Shown: positions 20,868 through 29,708 of the stretch, piece after piece
Layout: each line of letters starts with the position of its first letter
Numbering within the stretch: the stretch's first letter is position 1
Program-made: the position numbers and the translations under genes
Origin: Halobacterium hubeiense
GTDB taxonomy: Archaea; Halobacteriota; Halobacteria; Halobacteriales; Halobacteriaceae
Length of the DNA: 64,000 nt
Reading direction: 5' to 3'
Assembly (NCBI RefSeq): GCF_001488575.1
Contig: NZ_LN831302.1
Location: 930,001-994,000, forward strand
Notes under the pieces: generated by a model
The model's database searches: none
The model's input: only the letters and a program-made list of their open reading frames with translations
Told to the model about the DNA's origin: nothing

Positions 20868-22280
20868 TCTATTAAATGGGACAACGAGATTTCGTTGCAC
20901 CGTTTCTGCTAATCATTTCAAGCCTGGCTGGATTAGCCGATTATCTGCTTCCCATCGTTTTTGTTTGGAGGCCTGAAATCTCTCCAGTTGTTCAGACCTT
21001 TCTTTTTGCCTTGGCAGTAGCAGAGTATGCACCTGATTTTACAAGACAAGGAAACTACTGGGTATATCAGTTAGGGAAGATTTTATCTGCAGTTGCGATT
21101 TTTGGGTTGGTGACTTTTCATACTATACTTGTGCCTTTTTTAATTTCAATTATATACTTCCTGATTTCACTGAACAAAAGCCCGATACCAACCTCTGCTA
21201 AAGCAATAGTCAGATTCCTTGCCTATGTCCTATTAACTTCTTTCTTAGTTGGCGTCGGAGACGTTTTTTCTCCGGTTTTCGAAATATTACTGTTTATCGC
21301 TGGTATGTCGATATTGTTTAAATACTTCCCTGTGAAAAAGCCCAAAACTTCACTCGATAGTCAGATGGTTCGCGCTATTGGTGATATTATATACACGCCC
21401 TTTCTGACGGTGCTCTCTGCAGTGCTCCTTGCTACTATTTTCATTTCCCTCTCTTATAGCCAGGAATTTTTCACAATGTTAGTAGTGGCATTTCTCCCGA
21501 ACTTCCTAGCTCTTTTCGTTGGCTCACCTGTTGCTGCAGTGTCTGCGGTCGCAAATATTCTATTCCTATTTATCATCTCTTTCTACTTCGCTTATCTATT
21601 GGTGGGCGTTTCGGAGATCTGGATTCCAGAGCGGTCATTAGAGGGCAATATCCCAGGACTCTACGGGACGGCTATCATTCCAATATTTGGATATATATTC
21701 ACTCGGTTACCACACCACAATACGGGCGTGGTTTCCGCCAATTATAGTATATTTGGAGTTTTGGCTTCACTCCTTGGAATAATCCTTTTGCTGGTCTACT
21801 CTTCCGCTATATTCCCTCCAATCAATCGGAAATTCTCTTATACTATGCACTTCACTGTCCCCAGCGATGATCTAGTAAGTGGTAAAAAACACTTGACCAT
21901 CTCGTTGTTTACGATGTTTTTATACATATCGTATCTGGTCAGAGATGATGTACTTCTCATGGTGTACTTTGCTTGGTTATTGTGGTTCCCAGTTTTATGG
22001 GTTCGAAATAGCGGGGTGGCTGGCAGAACCTTCTGGGTCTTAGTGATGGTCTTGCTCGATATCCTGTTTATCCAATCTGGCCAAGGGGGTGTTGCTGATC
22101 ATATAATGCTGGGTGGTGTGGTCATACGAAATGTTGGGATTCTTGGAATAGTCTGCCAAATAATAGAAGAATATCAGACTGATTGAACCATCTGAAATCG
22201 CTTCTAACTACAGCCCATATTAGCGATGGTGCGAGAGAAGTATACAGTGTATTGACAAGATAGGCGTCATCTAAGCACCG
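20868..22280. other. Low-G+C islet inserted between top6A and a NagD-like gene
   Basis: Base composition changes abruptly just after top6A and returns at the stop of the next minus-strand gene. A counted 60-base stretch (21061-21120) has only 23 G or C, against clearly G+C-rich flanks. Codons rare in haloarchaea (TTA, ATA, AGA) are common. It holds one gene (20876-22186) and a 94-base A+T-rich tail (22187-22280) in which I see no gene. No transposase, integrase, tRNA or clear terminal repeat was found. Confidence 0.85.
20876..22186 (+). CDS. Unrecognised polytopic membrane protein (436 aa) of foreign composition
   Basis: I recognise no family. The protein is highly hydrophobic, with about 12-14 candidate membrane segments (for example 8-30, 66-98 as a pair, 109-128, 132-150, 171-193, 197-218, 222-245, 290-310, 337-376, 384-400, 410-430). 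Loops are short and not acidic, unlike typical halophile proteins. Polar spots include GLADYLLP, LPHHNTGVVSANYS (278-291) and the cytosolic-looking KKPKTSLDSQMVR (154-166). ATG 20876 lies 8 bases after the top6A stop without room for a normal promoter, so it may be read through from top6BA. A complete undamaged frame in foreign DNA implies selection after transfer. Transporter, flippase-like or immunity roles are all open. Confidence 0.8.
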   Translation: MGQRDFVAPFLLIISSLAGLADYLLPIVFVWRPEISPVVQTFLFALAVAEYAPDFTRQGNYWVYQLGKILSAVAIFGLVTFHTILVPFLISIIYFLISLNKSPIPTSAKAIVRFLAYVLLTSFLVGVGDVFSPVFEILLFIAGMSILFKYFPVKKPKTSLDSQMVRAIGDIIYTPFLTVLSAVLLATIFISLSYSQEFFTMLVVAFLPNFLALFVGSPVAAVSAVANILFLFIISFYFAYLLVGVSEIWIPERSLEGNIPGLYGTAIIPIFGYIFTRLPHHNTGVVSANYSIFGVLASLLGIILLLVYSSAIFPPINRKFSYTMHFTVPSDDLVSGKKHLTISLFTMFLYISYLVRDDVLLMVYFAWLLWFPVLWVRNSGVAGRTFWVLVMVLLDILFIQSGQGGVADHIMLGGVVIRNVGILGIVCQIIEEYQTD

Positions 22281-23066
22281 CTATTCTCCGGCCAGCAGGC
22301 CCGGGACGTCCGAAAGCGAGTCCAGCACGTAGTCCGGCTCGACGTCGCTGTCCGCGAGGTCCGCGTCGGTGCTGACGCCCGTGCGAACTAGGACCGTGGT
22401 CATCCCCGTCCGCTCGCCCATCGAGACGTCCGTGTCGAGGCGGTCGCCGACGAGCACGCACTCGTCGGTCGGGACGCCGAGGCGGTCGGCGGCGAGGCGC
22501 GCGGTCGTCGCCGACGGCTTCCCCAGCACCGCGTCGGGCTCGCGTTCGGTGACGCCCGCGACCGCGCGGATGATGGCTCCCGACCCCGGCGAGCGACCGT
22601 CTTCTGTGGGAATCGTGGCGTCGCGGTCCGTGCCGACGAACGCCGTCTCGTCGTCGAGCGCGTCGATGGCGGCCTGCAGGTCGCGGTAGTGGAACTCCCG
22701 GTGGTAGCCCGCGACGACCACTTCTGCGGTCTCGGGGTCGTCGGTCAGCGCCACGCCGGCGTCCCGCAGTTGGTCCACGATGGAGGCTTCCGCAATCGGG
22801 AACGCGGGTTCGCCGGCGTGGTTCTCGCGAAGGTACGCGACCGTCGCGTCCGTGGACGTGAGCACGTCCTCGGCGGCCGCGTCGATGCCCAGCTCGCGCA
22901 GCCGCGCGGCGTACTCGCGGGGCGCAACGGTGGGGTTGTTCGTCAGGAAGAGCACGCGGTCGAGGCGCTCCCGGAGCGCCGTGACTGCGTCGGCCGCGCC
23001 CGGCAGCAGCGTCTCGCCGCGGAGGACGGTACCGTCGAGGTCCACGACGGCGCCACGAACGTTCAT
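22281..23066 (-). CDS. HAD-superfamily sugar-phosphate phosphatase, NagD-like
   Basis: A 261-residue HAD hydrolase with the catalytic pair Asp9-Leu-Asp11 (VVDLDGT), motif II Thr in FLTNNP, motif III Lys in LGKPSATT and motif IV VGDRLDTDVSMGE. The large C2 cap between motifs II and III (about 75-175) places it with NagD, AraL and 4-nitrophenylphosphatases, which act on sugar phosphates, phosphoglycolate or nucleotides. The substrate cannot be read from sequence. Its stop marks the right edge of the low-G+C islet. Confidence 0.88.
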   Translation of the reverse strand: MNVRGAVVDLDGTVLRGETLLPGAADAVTALRERLDRVLFLTNNPTVAPREYAARLRELGIDAAAEDVLTSTDATVAYLRENHAGEPAFPIAEASIVDQLRDAGVALTDDPETAEVVVAGYHREFHYRDLQAAIDALDDETAFVGTDRDATIPTEDGRSPGSGAIIRAVAGVTEREPDAVLGKPSATTARLAADRLGVPTDECVLVGDRLDTDVSMGERTGMTTVLVRTGVSTDADLADSDVEPDYVLDSLSDVPGLLAGE

Positions 23067-23105
23067 ACCACTCCTTGCGTGGCTGGCGTGTTCAACGCTC
23101 CGCCG

Positions 23106-24773
23106 TCAGCCCTGCTGCTCGGCGAGGCGTTCGACGCGCTCGATGGTGTCGGCGTCCTCCGGGGGTTTGTCCTCACGGACGGTGACGAATCGCGGGAACC
23201 GGAGCGCGTACCCCGACTCGTAGGTCGGCGACGTCTGAATCTCCTCGTAGCCGACCTCGAAGACGACGGCGGGTTCGAGGTCCACTTCCTGTCCGTCCTC
23301 CGAGCGGATGTGTGGCTCCAGGAGGTCCGTGAGGTCCGCGAGTTCCTCGTCGGTGATGCCGGTGGCGACCTTCCCGATGGTCGCGTACTCGCCGGTTTCC
23401 TCGTCGCGCGCGGAGAGCACGAACGTCCCGAGGAACGACGCGCGCCGGCCCTCGCCCCACTCCGCGCCCGTCACGACCAAATCGAGCGTCTCCACGTCGG
23501 GCTTGCGCTTCAGCCAGTGCTTCCCGCGGTCACCGGGCGTGTACGCCGCGTCGGGGTCTTTCAGCATGATGCCCTCGTGGCCGGCTTCGAGGGCGCGCTC
23601 CTCGAAGGCCGCAATCTCGTCGGCGTCGTCCGTGACCAGAATCTCCGAGACTGCGGAGTCGTCGTCGACGACGTCGCGGAGGCGCTCGTGACGCTTCCGG
23701 AACGGTTCGTCCAGCAAGTCCTCACCGTGGGCGTGCAGACAGTCGAAGGCGTTCAGTTCGACGCGAATCTCGTCGCGCATCTCGGCGACGTCGTGCTTGC
23801 GCCGGAAGCGCTTGAGAATCTCTTGGAACGGCAGCGGGCTCCCGTCGTCGTCGACCGCGACCACCTCGCCGTCCAAAATTACGGGCGCGTCGACGTGCTC
23901 CTCGACGAACTCCACGAGTTCGGGGAGCGCGTCCGTGACGTCCTCCATGTTCCGCGAGTACAGCGACACCTCGTCGCCGTCCCAGTGGACCTGGACGCGC
24001 GCGCCGTCGAACTTCGTCTCCACGGCGGCCTCCTCCCACTCGTCGAGGGCGTCGGTGACCGTGCCGGCCTGCGCGAGCATCGCCTGCACGGGCCGCCCGA
24101 CTTCCAGGTGTAGCTCGTCGAGGCCGTCCTCGCCCTCGTCGCGGGCGGTCACGGCCACGAGCCCGTAGTCGTTCGAGACTTGGAGCGCGCGCTCGGCAGC
24201 CTCGACGGGCACGTCGAACGCTTCCGCGATGGCGTCCCGGACCGCGCCCTCGCCGACGCCGATGCGCATCTCCCCGAGCACGAGCCGCGCGAGGTATCGT
24301 GCTTCCTCGCCCGAGCAGTCGTTGAACAGCCCGAAGAGGAGGGTGACTTTCTCGTCCTGGCTGCCGTCGCCCTCCGCGGCCGCCAGCGCAGTCAAGTCCT
24401 CGTACACCTCGGCGACGGTCAGGTCGTCGTCGCCGCTGTCCGCCGCGAACGCGCCCAGTCCCGCCTGTCCGCCGAGGTCGAGGTTCGCAGCGACCTCGCC
24501 GATGTCACCCGTCTCGGCGAGCCGGTCCTCGACGTCCTCGACGGTGACGTTCGTGGACGCCGCGCGCGCCAGCGCCTCGTAGCAGAGCCGCGGCCCGATG
24601 TCGAGTTTCGTCTCCGAGTGCGCCGGGAACACCCGCCCCTGGACGAACCGCGCGACCACCGCGAGGTCGTCGCCGGCCTCGCCGAACAGGGCCGCGACCT
24701 TCGCGACGACGTCGAGGTCCGCGTCCGTCGCCTCCACGTCGGCGGCGTGCGCGGCGAACGAACCGAATTCCAT
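23106..24773 (-). CDS. lig: ATP-dependent DNA ligase
   Basis: Seals nicks in duplex DNA during replication and repair. The 555-residue protein has the archaeal layout: N-terminal helical DNA-binding domain (about 1-200), nucleotidyltransferase domain with motif I KFDGAR (AMP-accepting Lys254), VILDGEVVAVD (motif III region), GHEGIMLK (IV) and WLKRKP (V), and a C-terminal OB domain. ATG 24773 lies 27 bases downstream of a TTTTAA element (complement of 24800-24805), supporting a leaderless start over an in-frame ATG 18 codons upstream. Confidence 0.96.
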   Translation of the reverse strand: MEFGSFAAHAADVEATDADLDVVAKVAALFGEAGDDLAVVARFVQGRVFPAHSETKLDIGPRLCYEALARAASTNVTVEDVEDRLAETGDIGEVAANLDLGGQAGLGAFAADSGDDDLTVAEVYEDLTALAAAEGDGSQDEKVTLLFGLFNDCSGEEARYLARLVLGEMRIGVGEGAVRDAIAEAFDVPVEAAERALQVSNDYGLVAVTARDEGEDGLDELHLEVGRPVQAMLAQAGTVTDALDEWEEAAVETKFDGARVQVHWDGDEVSLYSRNMEDVTDALPELVEFVEEHVDAPVILDGEVVAVDDDGSPLPFQEILKRFRRKHDVAEMRDEIRVELNAFDCLHAHGEDLLDEPFRKRHERLRDVVDDDSAVSEILVTDDADEIAAFEERALEAGHEGIMLKDPDAAYTPGDRGKHWLKRKPDVETLDLVVTGAEWGEGRRASFLGTFVLSARDEETGEYATIGKVATGITDEELADLTDLLEPHIRSEDGQEVDLEPAVVFEVGYEEIQTSPTYESGYALRFPRFVTVREDKPPEDADTIERVERLAEQQG

Positions 24774-24796
24774 TACCGTCCGGTAGCCAGTTCCCG

Positions 24797-24845
24797 CAGT
24801 TAAAACGCGCGAACCGCGCTCACCCACCCACCGCGCTTATTAGGC
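24797..24845. promoter_or_regulatory. Back-to-back TATA elements for the ligase and GCS-like genes
   Basis: The complement of 24800-24805 (TTTTAA) is 27 bases from the ligase ATG, and CTTATTA at 24836-24842 is about 26 bases before the ATG at 24868. The two divergent leaderless promoters are separated by roughly 30 bases, so their pre-initiation complexes could compete. Confidence 0.5.
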
Positions 24846-24867
24846 GCGGGGCGAGAAACCCCACGCC

Positions 24868-26397
24868 ATGACAGGCCCGGACCTCGTGGAGCGAGTGCGC
24901 GACACCCTGAACGTGGACGCCGAGGCGTTCCAACAGCAGGTCCGCGAGGACGCCGAGGTCGTGAAAGCCGAAATCGCCGCCGGCACGTTCGACAACCCGC
25001 AGGCAATCGTCGGCCTGGAGTACGAGTTCTACGCGGTCAACGACGAGGGCTCGCTGGCGCGCGTCCCCCGTCGCGTCTTGGAGTTCGTCGGCTTCGAGAA
25101 GGAGCTGGGCCTCCACAACGCGGAGATGACGACCAGCCCGCAGCCGCTGAACGAGCACGGGCTGCGCGCCCAGGAGATGGAAGTGCGGGCGAACCTCGAC
25201 GCCGCCGAGGGGCCGATGGACGCGGAGGGCCTGCACCTCGTCAGCGACGGTATGTGGACGATACCGCCGGAGGGCGAGACCGCCCGCGACTACCTCACGG
25301 ACAGCGTCTCCCGTGACGGCGTCGAAATCGCGACGAACATGTCGGCGTCCGCGCGCTACCACGCGATGGCCAACACCGACCAGCCCGCGGGGATGCGACT
25401 GGACGCCCCGCACGTCTCCCTGGAGGCGGACACGGTGATGCCGGAGGCGCTCATCACGTCCGTCCAGCCCCACTACCAGGTCCCGCAGGCGGTGGACCTC
25501 CCCACCTACTTCCGGTACGCGCTGCGGTTCGCGGCGCCGCTTTTGGCGCTGTGCGTGAACTCGCCGCTGTTCCCGCCGGACCTCTACGACGACGACGCCA
25601 CGCCCGAGGAGATTCTCGTGGACGGCTGGCAGGAGTCCCGCATCGACGTGTTCGAGACCGTGCTGAACGTCCCTGGCGAACAGCAGAAGGTCCGGTTCCC
25701 CGACGACTTCGAGAGCGTCGAGGACGCCGTCGACCGCGTCGCCGCGGACAACACCATCGTCCCGATGCCCGTCTCGGAGGGCGGGCGCTTCGACGACGAG
25801 TTCGCGCACTGGCGGCGCAAGCACGGCACGTTCTGGCGGTGGGTGCGCCCGGTGTTCGGCGGCTCCTCGAAGGAGAACGCCAACGCCCGCATCGAGTTCC
25901 GCCCCATCGCCGGCCAGCCGACCGTCCGGGACACCATCGCGGTGCAGGCGGCGTTCGCGGGACTGCTGGAGAACCTCCCGCGGACCGAACATCCCCTCTA
26001 CGACCTCGACTGGGAGACGGCCCGCGAGAGCTTCTACGACGCCGCGCGCAACGGCCTCGGTGCGGACCTCGCGTGGATTACCAGCGACGGCGACCGCACG
26101 GACGACACCGCGGACATCTACGCGGACCTCTTCGAGCAGGCGGAAGCGGGCCTGCGGCGGCGCGGCCTCTCGAACGAGCAGGCCGCGAAGTACCTGTGGC
26201 CGCTGCGCCAGCGCGCCCGCCACGAGACCACGCCCGCGTCGTGGAAGCGCGAGCGCGTGCGCAGCGCGCTCTACGAGGGCAACTCCTTCGAGAACGCCGT
26301 CTACGCGATGCAGTGCGAGTACTTCGAGAAGCAACGCGAGACGCTGCTGGACGGGAGCTTCGCGGACTGGCTCGGCCGGGGCGACAACCTCGACTGA
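24868..26397 (+). CDS. Glutamate--cysteine ligase family protein (GCS2-like)
   Basis: A 509-residue member of the carboxylate-amine/glutamate-cysteine ligase superfamily: GLEYEFYAV (about 48-56) resembles the metal-binding Glu motif, followed by HNAEMTTSPQPL, NMSASARYHAM and ARIEFRPIAGQPTVRDTIA near 345. Haloarchaea make gamma-glutamylcysteine as their main low-molecular thiol using a shorter (about 360 residue) GshA. This longer protein may be a second ligase or may join Glu to another amine, so I do not assign gshA. The reaction is inferred from the fold only. Confidence 0.7.
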   Translation: MTGPDLVERVRDTLNVDAEAFQQQVREDAEVVKAEIAAGTFDNPQAIVGLEYEFYAVNDEGSLARVPRRVLEFVGFEKELGLHNAEMTTSPQPLNEHGLRAQEMEVRANLDAAEGPMDAEGLHLVSDGMWTIPPEGETARDYLTDSVSRDGVEIATNMSASARYHAMANTDQPAGMRLDAPHVSLEADTVMPEALITSVQPHYQVPQAVDLPTYFRYALRFAAPLLALCVNSPLFPPDLYDDDATPEEILVDGWQESRIDVFETVLNVPGEQQKVRFPDDFESVEDAVDRVAADNTIVPMPVSEGGRFDDEFAHWRRKHGTFWRWVRPVFGGSSKENANARIEFRPIAGQPTVRDTIAVQAAFAGLLENLPRTEHPLYDLDWETARESFYDAARNGLGADLAWITSDGDRTDDTADIYADLFEQAEAGLRRRGLSNEQAAKYLWPLRQRARHETTPASWKRERVRSALYEGNSFENAVYAMQCEYFEKQRETLLDGSFADWLGRGDNLD

Positions 26398-26459
26398 CCG
26401 CGGACGCGCCGCTGGCGAGCGTGAGAAAAACGGAGGAGAGGGAGACGAAGCGGCGGCCG

Positions 26460-27191
26460 TTACAGGACGTCGTCGACGTCCTTGTGGCCGATGATTTCGA
26501 CGTTCTCGCGCGTGATCTTCGTGACGTGGATGCCGTTGCCGGAGGCGGTGTCGCGCTCGCTGGCGGAGTCGATGGCCTGTGCGGCCACCTGGACGGCCTC
26601 GTCGGTGGTGAGGTCGTCGGTGAACTCCTGTTCGAGGACACCGAGCGCGTACGGCATACCCGAGCCCTGCGCGGTGTAGGTGTCCGAGAGCGAGCTGCCC
26701 GACGGGTCGAGGCTGAAGACGTGGCCGCCCTCGTCGTCGACGCCGCCCAGAATCGGGACGACGCGGAAGAACGGGCCGCCGCGGAGGAGGTTCGACGCCA
26801 TCGTCGCGAGCGCGTTGATGGACATGTACTCGCCGCGGCGGGCCTCGTAGAGGTTCGCTTCCGCGCGCAGCGACCGGATGAAGCTCTGGGCGCCGCCGAC
26901 GGAGCCGGACATCGACAGCGCCGCGTTGGGCTGAATCTCCTCGACCTTCTGGACGTCCTTGTTGGAGACGACGCGGCCGCCGAGGCTCGCGCGCATGTCG
27001 GAGGCCATCACGACGCCGTCCTCGGTGGTGAGGCCGACGATGGTGGTGCCGGTCTTGTTGACGTACTCGTCGTCAGCGCCCGAGTTGCCGTTGTCGGGAA
27101 GGGAGCCGACTTCCGGCTCGTAGGGGTTCTGGGTGCCGCCGAACCGCGCCTGGTTCCGGGCGAACTCCGAGCCCTCGTTGCTGTTGAACAT
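26460..27191 (-). CDS. psmB: Proteasome subunit beta (threonine protease)
   Basis: Catalytic beta subunit of the 20S proteasome. The 243-residue precursor has a propeptide of 48 residues ending KTG and the N-terminal nucleophile Thr49 (TTIVGL), exposed by autocleavage; the mature domain has the expected Asp (SDMRAS), Lys (near GGRVVSNKDVQK) and SGS-type strand MSGSVGGAQ. ATAAAACC at 27218-27225 (complement GGTTTTAT) lies 27-34 bases upstream of the ATG as TATA box. It works with alpha rings encoded elsewhere. Confidence 0.96.
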   Translation of the reverse strand: MFNSNEGSEFARNQARFGGTQNPYEPEVGSLPDNGNSGADDEYVNKTGTTIVGLTTEDGVVMASDMRASLGGRVVSNKDVQKVEEIQPNAALSMSGSVGGAQSFIRSLRAEANLYEARRGEYMSINALATMASNLLRGGPFFRVVPILGGVDDEGGHVFSLDPSGSSLSDTYTAQGSGMPYALGVLEQEFTDDLTTDEAVQVAAQAIDSASERDTASGNGIHVTKITRENVEIIGHKDVDDVL

Positions 27192-27287
27192 TACCAGACG
27201 TTACCAGTCCGGGACGGATAAAACCATCTCTTCCGGGGATTCGCGACGCGGGAGAATCAGGTGGTAGCGGCCGTCTCCGCCGGATGT

Positions 27288-27461
27288 TCAGTTCGCGGCG
27301 CGGGCCTTGTACGCCTGCTCGGTGCGCTCGACGAGGCGGCGCACCGGGAGCGTGACGCCGGCGCGGCGAGCGAGCACGGCGACGGGCAGCAACGCGATGC
27401 CAACGGCGAGGGCGGACTGGTACAGCGTGAACAGCGCGAGTCGGGTGGCGCGGTCGAGCAT
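27288..27461 (-). CDS. Small membrane protein (57 aa)
   Basis: Starts at ATG 27461 with one hydrophobic helix (about 8-30, LALFTLYQSALAVGIALLPVAVL) and a basic tail with RRLVERTEQAYKARAA. A strong TATA box lies 29 bases upstream, which argues for a real leaderless gene. Function unknown. Confidence 0.68.
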   Translation of the reverse strand: MLDRATRLALFTLYQSALAVGIALLPVAVLARRAGVTLPVRRLVERTEQAYKARAAN

Positions 27462-27489
27462 CGGGATGGTAGCCGCCAAGGCGTATCCG

Positions 27490-27497
27490 TATAAATA
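27490..27497 (-). promoter_or_regulatory. TATA box of the 57-residue membrane-protein gene
   Basis: The complement reads TATTTATA, 29 bases from the start codon at 27461. The 252-base space from 27462 to 27713 otherwise shows no gene that I can support. Confidence 0.55.
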
Positions 27498-27713
27498 CTT
27501 TCCGGACGGGAAGACGGCCGTGACCCGCCGCTGTCTTGCGATTATCTGCTCGGGGAGTTCGACCGGGACACAGCCCCGCCGCAGTCGCCGCGAATCGTAA
27601 CCGCGCCGTTGCTGGTGCGACACCACTCGATAAGTTATGCCGACGTTTCCCGTCACGTCCGCTCGGGGAGGCCAAACCACAAAGCACGACATTCCGCGCC
27701 CCGTTGGACGAGT

Positions 27714-28091
27714 ATGAGCAACTACGTCGTTGCGATGGAAGCCGCGTGGCTGGTCCGTGACGTCGAGAACTCCGACGACGCCATCGGCGTCGCCGTGAGC
27801 GAAGCCGGCAAACGACTGAACGACCAAGACCTCGACTACGTCGAAGTCGAGGCCGGCGTCACCACCTGCCCCGCGTGTGGCGAACCGCTCGACGCCGCGT
27901 TCCTCGCGGCGAACACCGCGCTCGTCGGGCTCGTCCTCGAACTCACCGTCTTCAACGCGGACAGCGTCGAGCACGCCGAACGCATCGCCAAGAGCGAGGT
28001 CGGCGGCGCGCTCCGCGACGTCCCCCTCGAAGTCATCGAGGTCGTCGAGGAGGGTGGCGAGGAAGGCGAGGCCGAGCGCGACGACGAGTAA
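27714..28091 (+). CDS. DUF555-family (UPF0212) conserved archaeal protein
   Basis: A 125-residue protein matching the archaeal UPF0212/DUF555 family by its N-terminus (SNYVVAMEAAWLVRDVE), the central TTCPACGEPLDAAFLAANTALVGL with one CxxC (Cys52, Cys55), and the ALRDVPLEVIEV end. A single CxxC could bind zinc only as a dimer. The last about 15 residues are an acidic tail. Function unknown. Start ATG 27714 matches the family N-terminus. Confidence 0.85.
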   Translation: MSNYVVAMEAAWLVRDVENSDDAIGVAVSEAGKRLNDQDLDYVEVEAGVTTCPACGEPLDAAFLAANTALVGLVLELTVFNADSVEHAERIAKSEVGGALRDVPLEVIEVVEEGGEEGEAERDDE

Positions 28092-28132
28092 CCTCCCGAA
28101 CCTTTATCAATAACTGTCGGTTATTCGGAGGC

Positions 28133-28672
28133 ATGCGTTTGCCGACGCCGAAGGACCTGCGCGAACGGCGCACCTCCCTGGAGCTCACGCAGAGCGAACT
28201 CGCCGAGCGCGCGGGCGTCTCACAGCCGCTCATCGCCCGCATCGAGGGCGGCGACGTCGACCCCCGGCTCTCGACGCTGCGCCGCATCGTCGAGGCGCTC
28301 GACGAGGCCGAGGGCGACGTCGTCCGCGCGAAGACCCTAATGCACGAGGACGTCATCAGCGTCGCGCCCGACGACGCCGTCAGCGACGCCGTCCAGAAGA
28401 TGCAGGACGCCGGCTACTCCCAGCTCCCGGTCATCACGAACGGCGTCCCCGTCGGCTCCATCAGCGACAGCGACGTCGTTCACGCCGGCGAGGACGTCGG
28501 CGACCACCCCGTCCGGGACGTGATGAGCGAGAGCTTCCCGACCGTCTCCGAGGACGCCACGCTCGAAGAGATTTCGAGCCTGCTGGACCACTACAAGGCC
28601 GTGATGGTCACCCACGACGGCGAGACGGTCGGCATCATCACGCAGGCCGACGTGGCGGCGCGTCTCAGCTAG
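28133..28672 (+). CDS. HTH-CBS regulator (XRE-type HTH plus two CBS domains)
   Basis: A 179-residue cytoplasmic protein: XRE/Cro-type helix-turn-helix at about 8-58 (LTQSELAERAGVSQPLIARIEGG), then two CBS repeats (about 65-118 and 125-178; TLMHEDVISVAPDDAV, VRDVMSESFPTV). CBS pairs bind adenine nucleotides, so this may couple DNA binding to energy state; related archaeal proteins are common, with unknown targets. TTTATC at 28102-28107 lies 26 bases before the ATG. The stop overlaps the convergent purM stop by four bases. Confidence 0.87.
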   Translation: MRLPTPKDLRERRTSLELTQSELAERAGVSQPLIARIEGGDVDPRLSTLRRIVEALDEAEGDVVRAKTLMHEDVISVAPDDAVSDAVQKMQDAGYSQLPVITNGVPVGSISDSDVVHAGEDVGDHPVRDVMSESFPTVSEDATLEEISSLLDHYKAVMVTHDGETVGIITQADVAARLS

Positions 28673-29655
28673 AGTTCGAGCCCGCGAATCTCGACGCTCG
28701 ACTCCTCGCTCTCCGCGACTTCGCCGATTCTCTCGCCGTCAGTCGCTTCGACGAGCGCGTCGGCGTCCGCCGGGTGGACGGCGGCGACGAACCCGGTGCC
28801 CATATTGAACGTGCGGTGCATCTCCTCGTCGCTGACGTTGCCCGCGTCCTGCACGAAGTCGAAGACGTCCTGTGCCGGGAGGGGGTCCGTGACCTCGTAG
28901 CGGAACGCGCCCATGCGTTCGAGGTTCGTCCAGCCGCCTCCGGTGACGTGGGCCGCGGCGTGTACGTCGTATTCGTGTAGCGCATTGAGCAGGTAGGTGT
29001 AGATGCGGGTGGGCTCCAGTAGCGCCTCGCCCACGGTGTCGTAGCCGTCGCCGGGGAACGGCTCGTCGAAGCCGCCGGCGCGGTCGGCGGCCTCCCGCGC
29101 GAGCGTGAGGCCGTTCGAGTGGATGCCCGACGACGCGAATCCGACGAGCACGTCCCCAGCCTGTGCCTCCCCAGCGAGCAAGTCGTTGTCGGTCGCGATG
29201 CCGGCGACCGTGCCCGCGAGGTCGAAGTCGTTGACGACCTCCGGCATCACCGCCGTCTCGCCCCCGACGAGCGCGACGCCCGCCTCCTCGGCGCCCGCCG
29301 CCAGTCCTTCTCCCAACTCCGCAGCGCGCGCCTCGTCGGGCACGTCCACCGCGAGGTAGTCCACGAACGCCGCGGGCTCGACGCCCGCCGCCACGAGGTC
29401 GTTGACGTTCATCGCGATGCAGTCGATGCCGACTGTGGAGTAGTCCTCCATCGCGACCGCCACGAGCAGTTTCGTGCCGACGCCGTCGGTCGCGAGCGCG
29501 AGGTACTGGTCGCCGAGGTCCACCAGGCCCGCGTACTCGGTGGTGTCCCCGACCTCGGAGACGGCGCCGACCAGCGCCGCGGTCGCCGCCTCGCTGTCCT
29601 CGATGTCCACGCCCGCCTCGGCGTACGTGAGTTCGTCGTCGCTCCCGTCGCTCAT
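28669..29655 (-). CDS. purM: Phosphoribosylformylglycinamidine cyclo-ligase (AIR synthetase)
   Basis: Fifth step of purine synthesis: ATP-dependent ring closure of FGAM to AIR. The 328 residues match PurM, with YAEAGVDI at the N-terminus, GVGTKLLVA, the INDLVA-type segment MNVNDLVAAGVEPAAFVDY, GGETAVMPEV and GFASSGIHSNG, then HVTGGGWTNLERM in the C-terminal domain. PurL, the preceding enzyme, is encoded at 41728, so the purine genes are scattered, as usual in haloarchaea. Confidence 0.96.
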   Translation of the reverse strand: MSDGSDDELTYAEAGVDIEDSEAATAALVGAVSEVGDTTEYAGLVDLGDQYLALATDGVGTKLLVAVAMEDYSTVGIDCIAMNVNDLVAAGVEPAAFVDYLAVDVPDEARAAELGEGLAAGAEEAGVALVGGETAVMPEVVNDFDLAGTVAGIATDNDLLAGEAQAGDVLVGFASSGIHSNGLTLAREAADRAGGFDEPFPGDGYDTVGEALLEPTRIYTYLLNALHEYDVHAAAHVTGGGWTNLERMGAFRYEVTDPLPAQDVFDFVQDAGNVSDEEMHRTFNMGTGFVAAVHPADADALVEATDGERIGEVAESEESSVEIRGLEL

Positions 29656-29708
29656 ACACGAGCGTGCGCATGTCGGGGCGAAAAGCGTGCCGGTCTATGC
29701 GCGGACGA

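Noticed and set aside
20868-22280. Insertion sequence or provirus remnant
   Set aside because: No transposase, integrase, terminal inverted repeats or target duplication visible; only ctatt-level matches at the ends.
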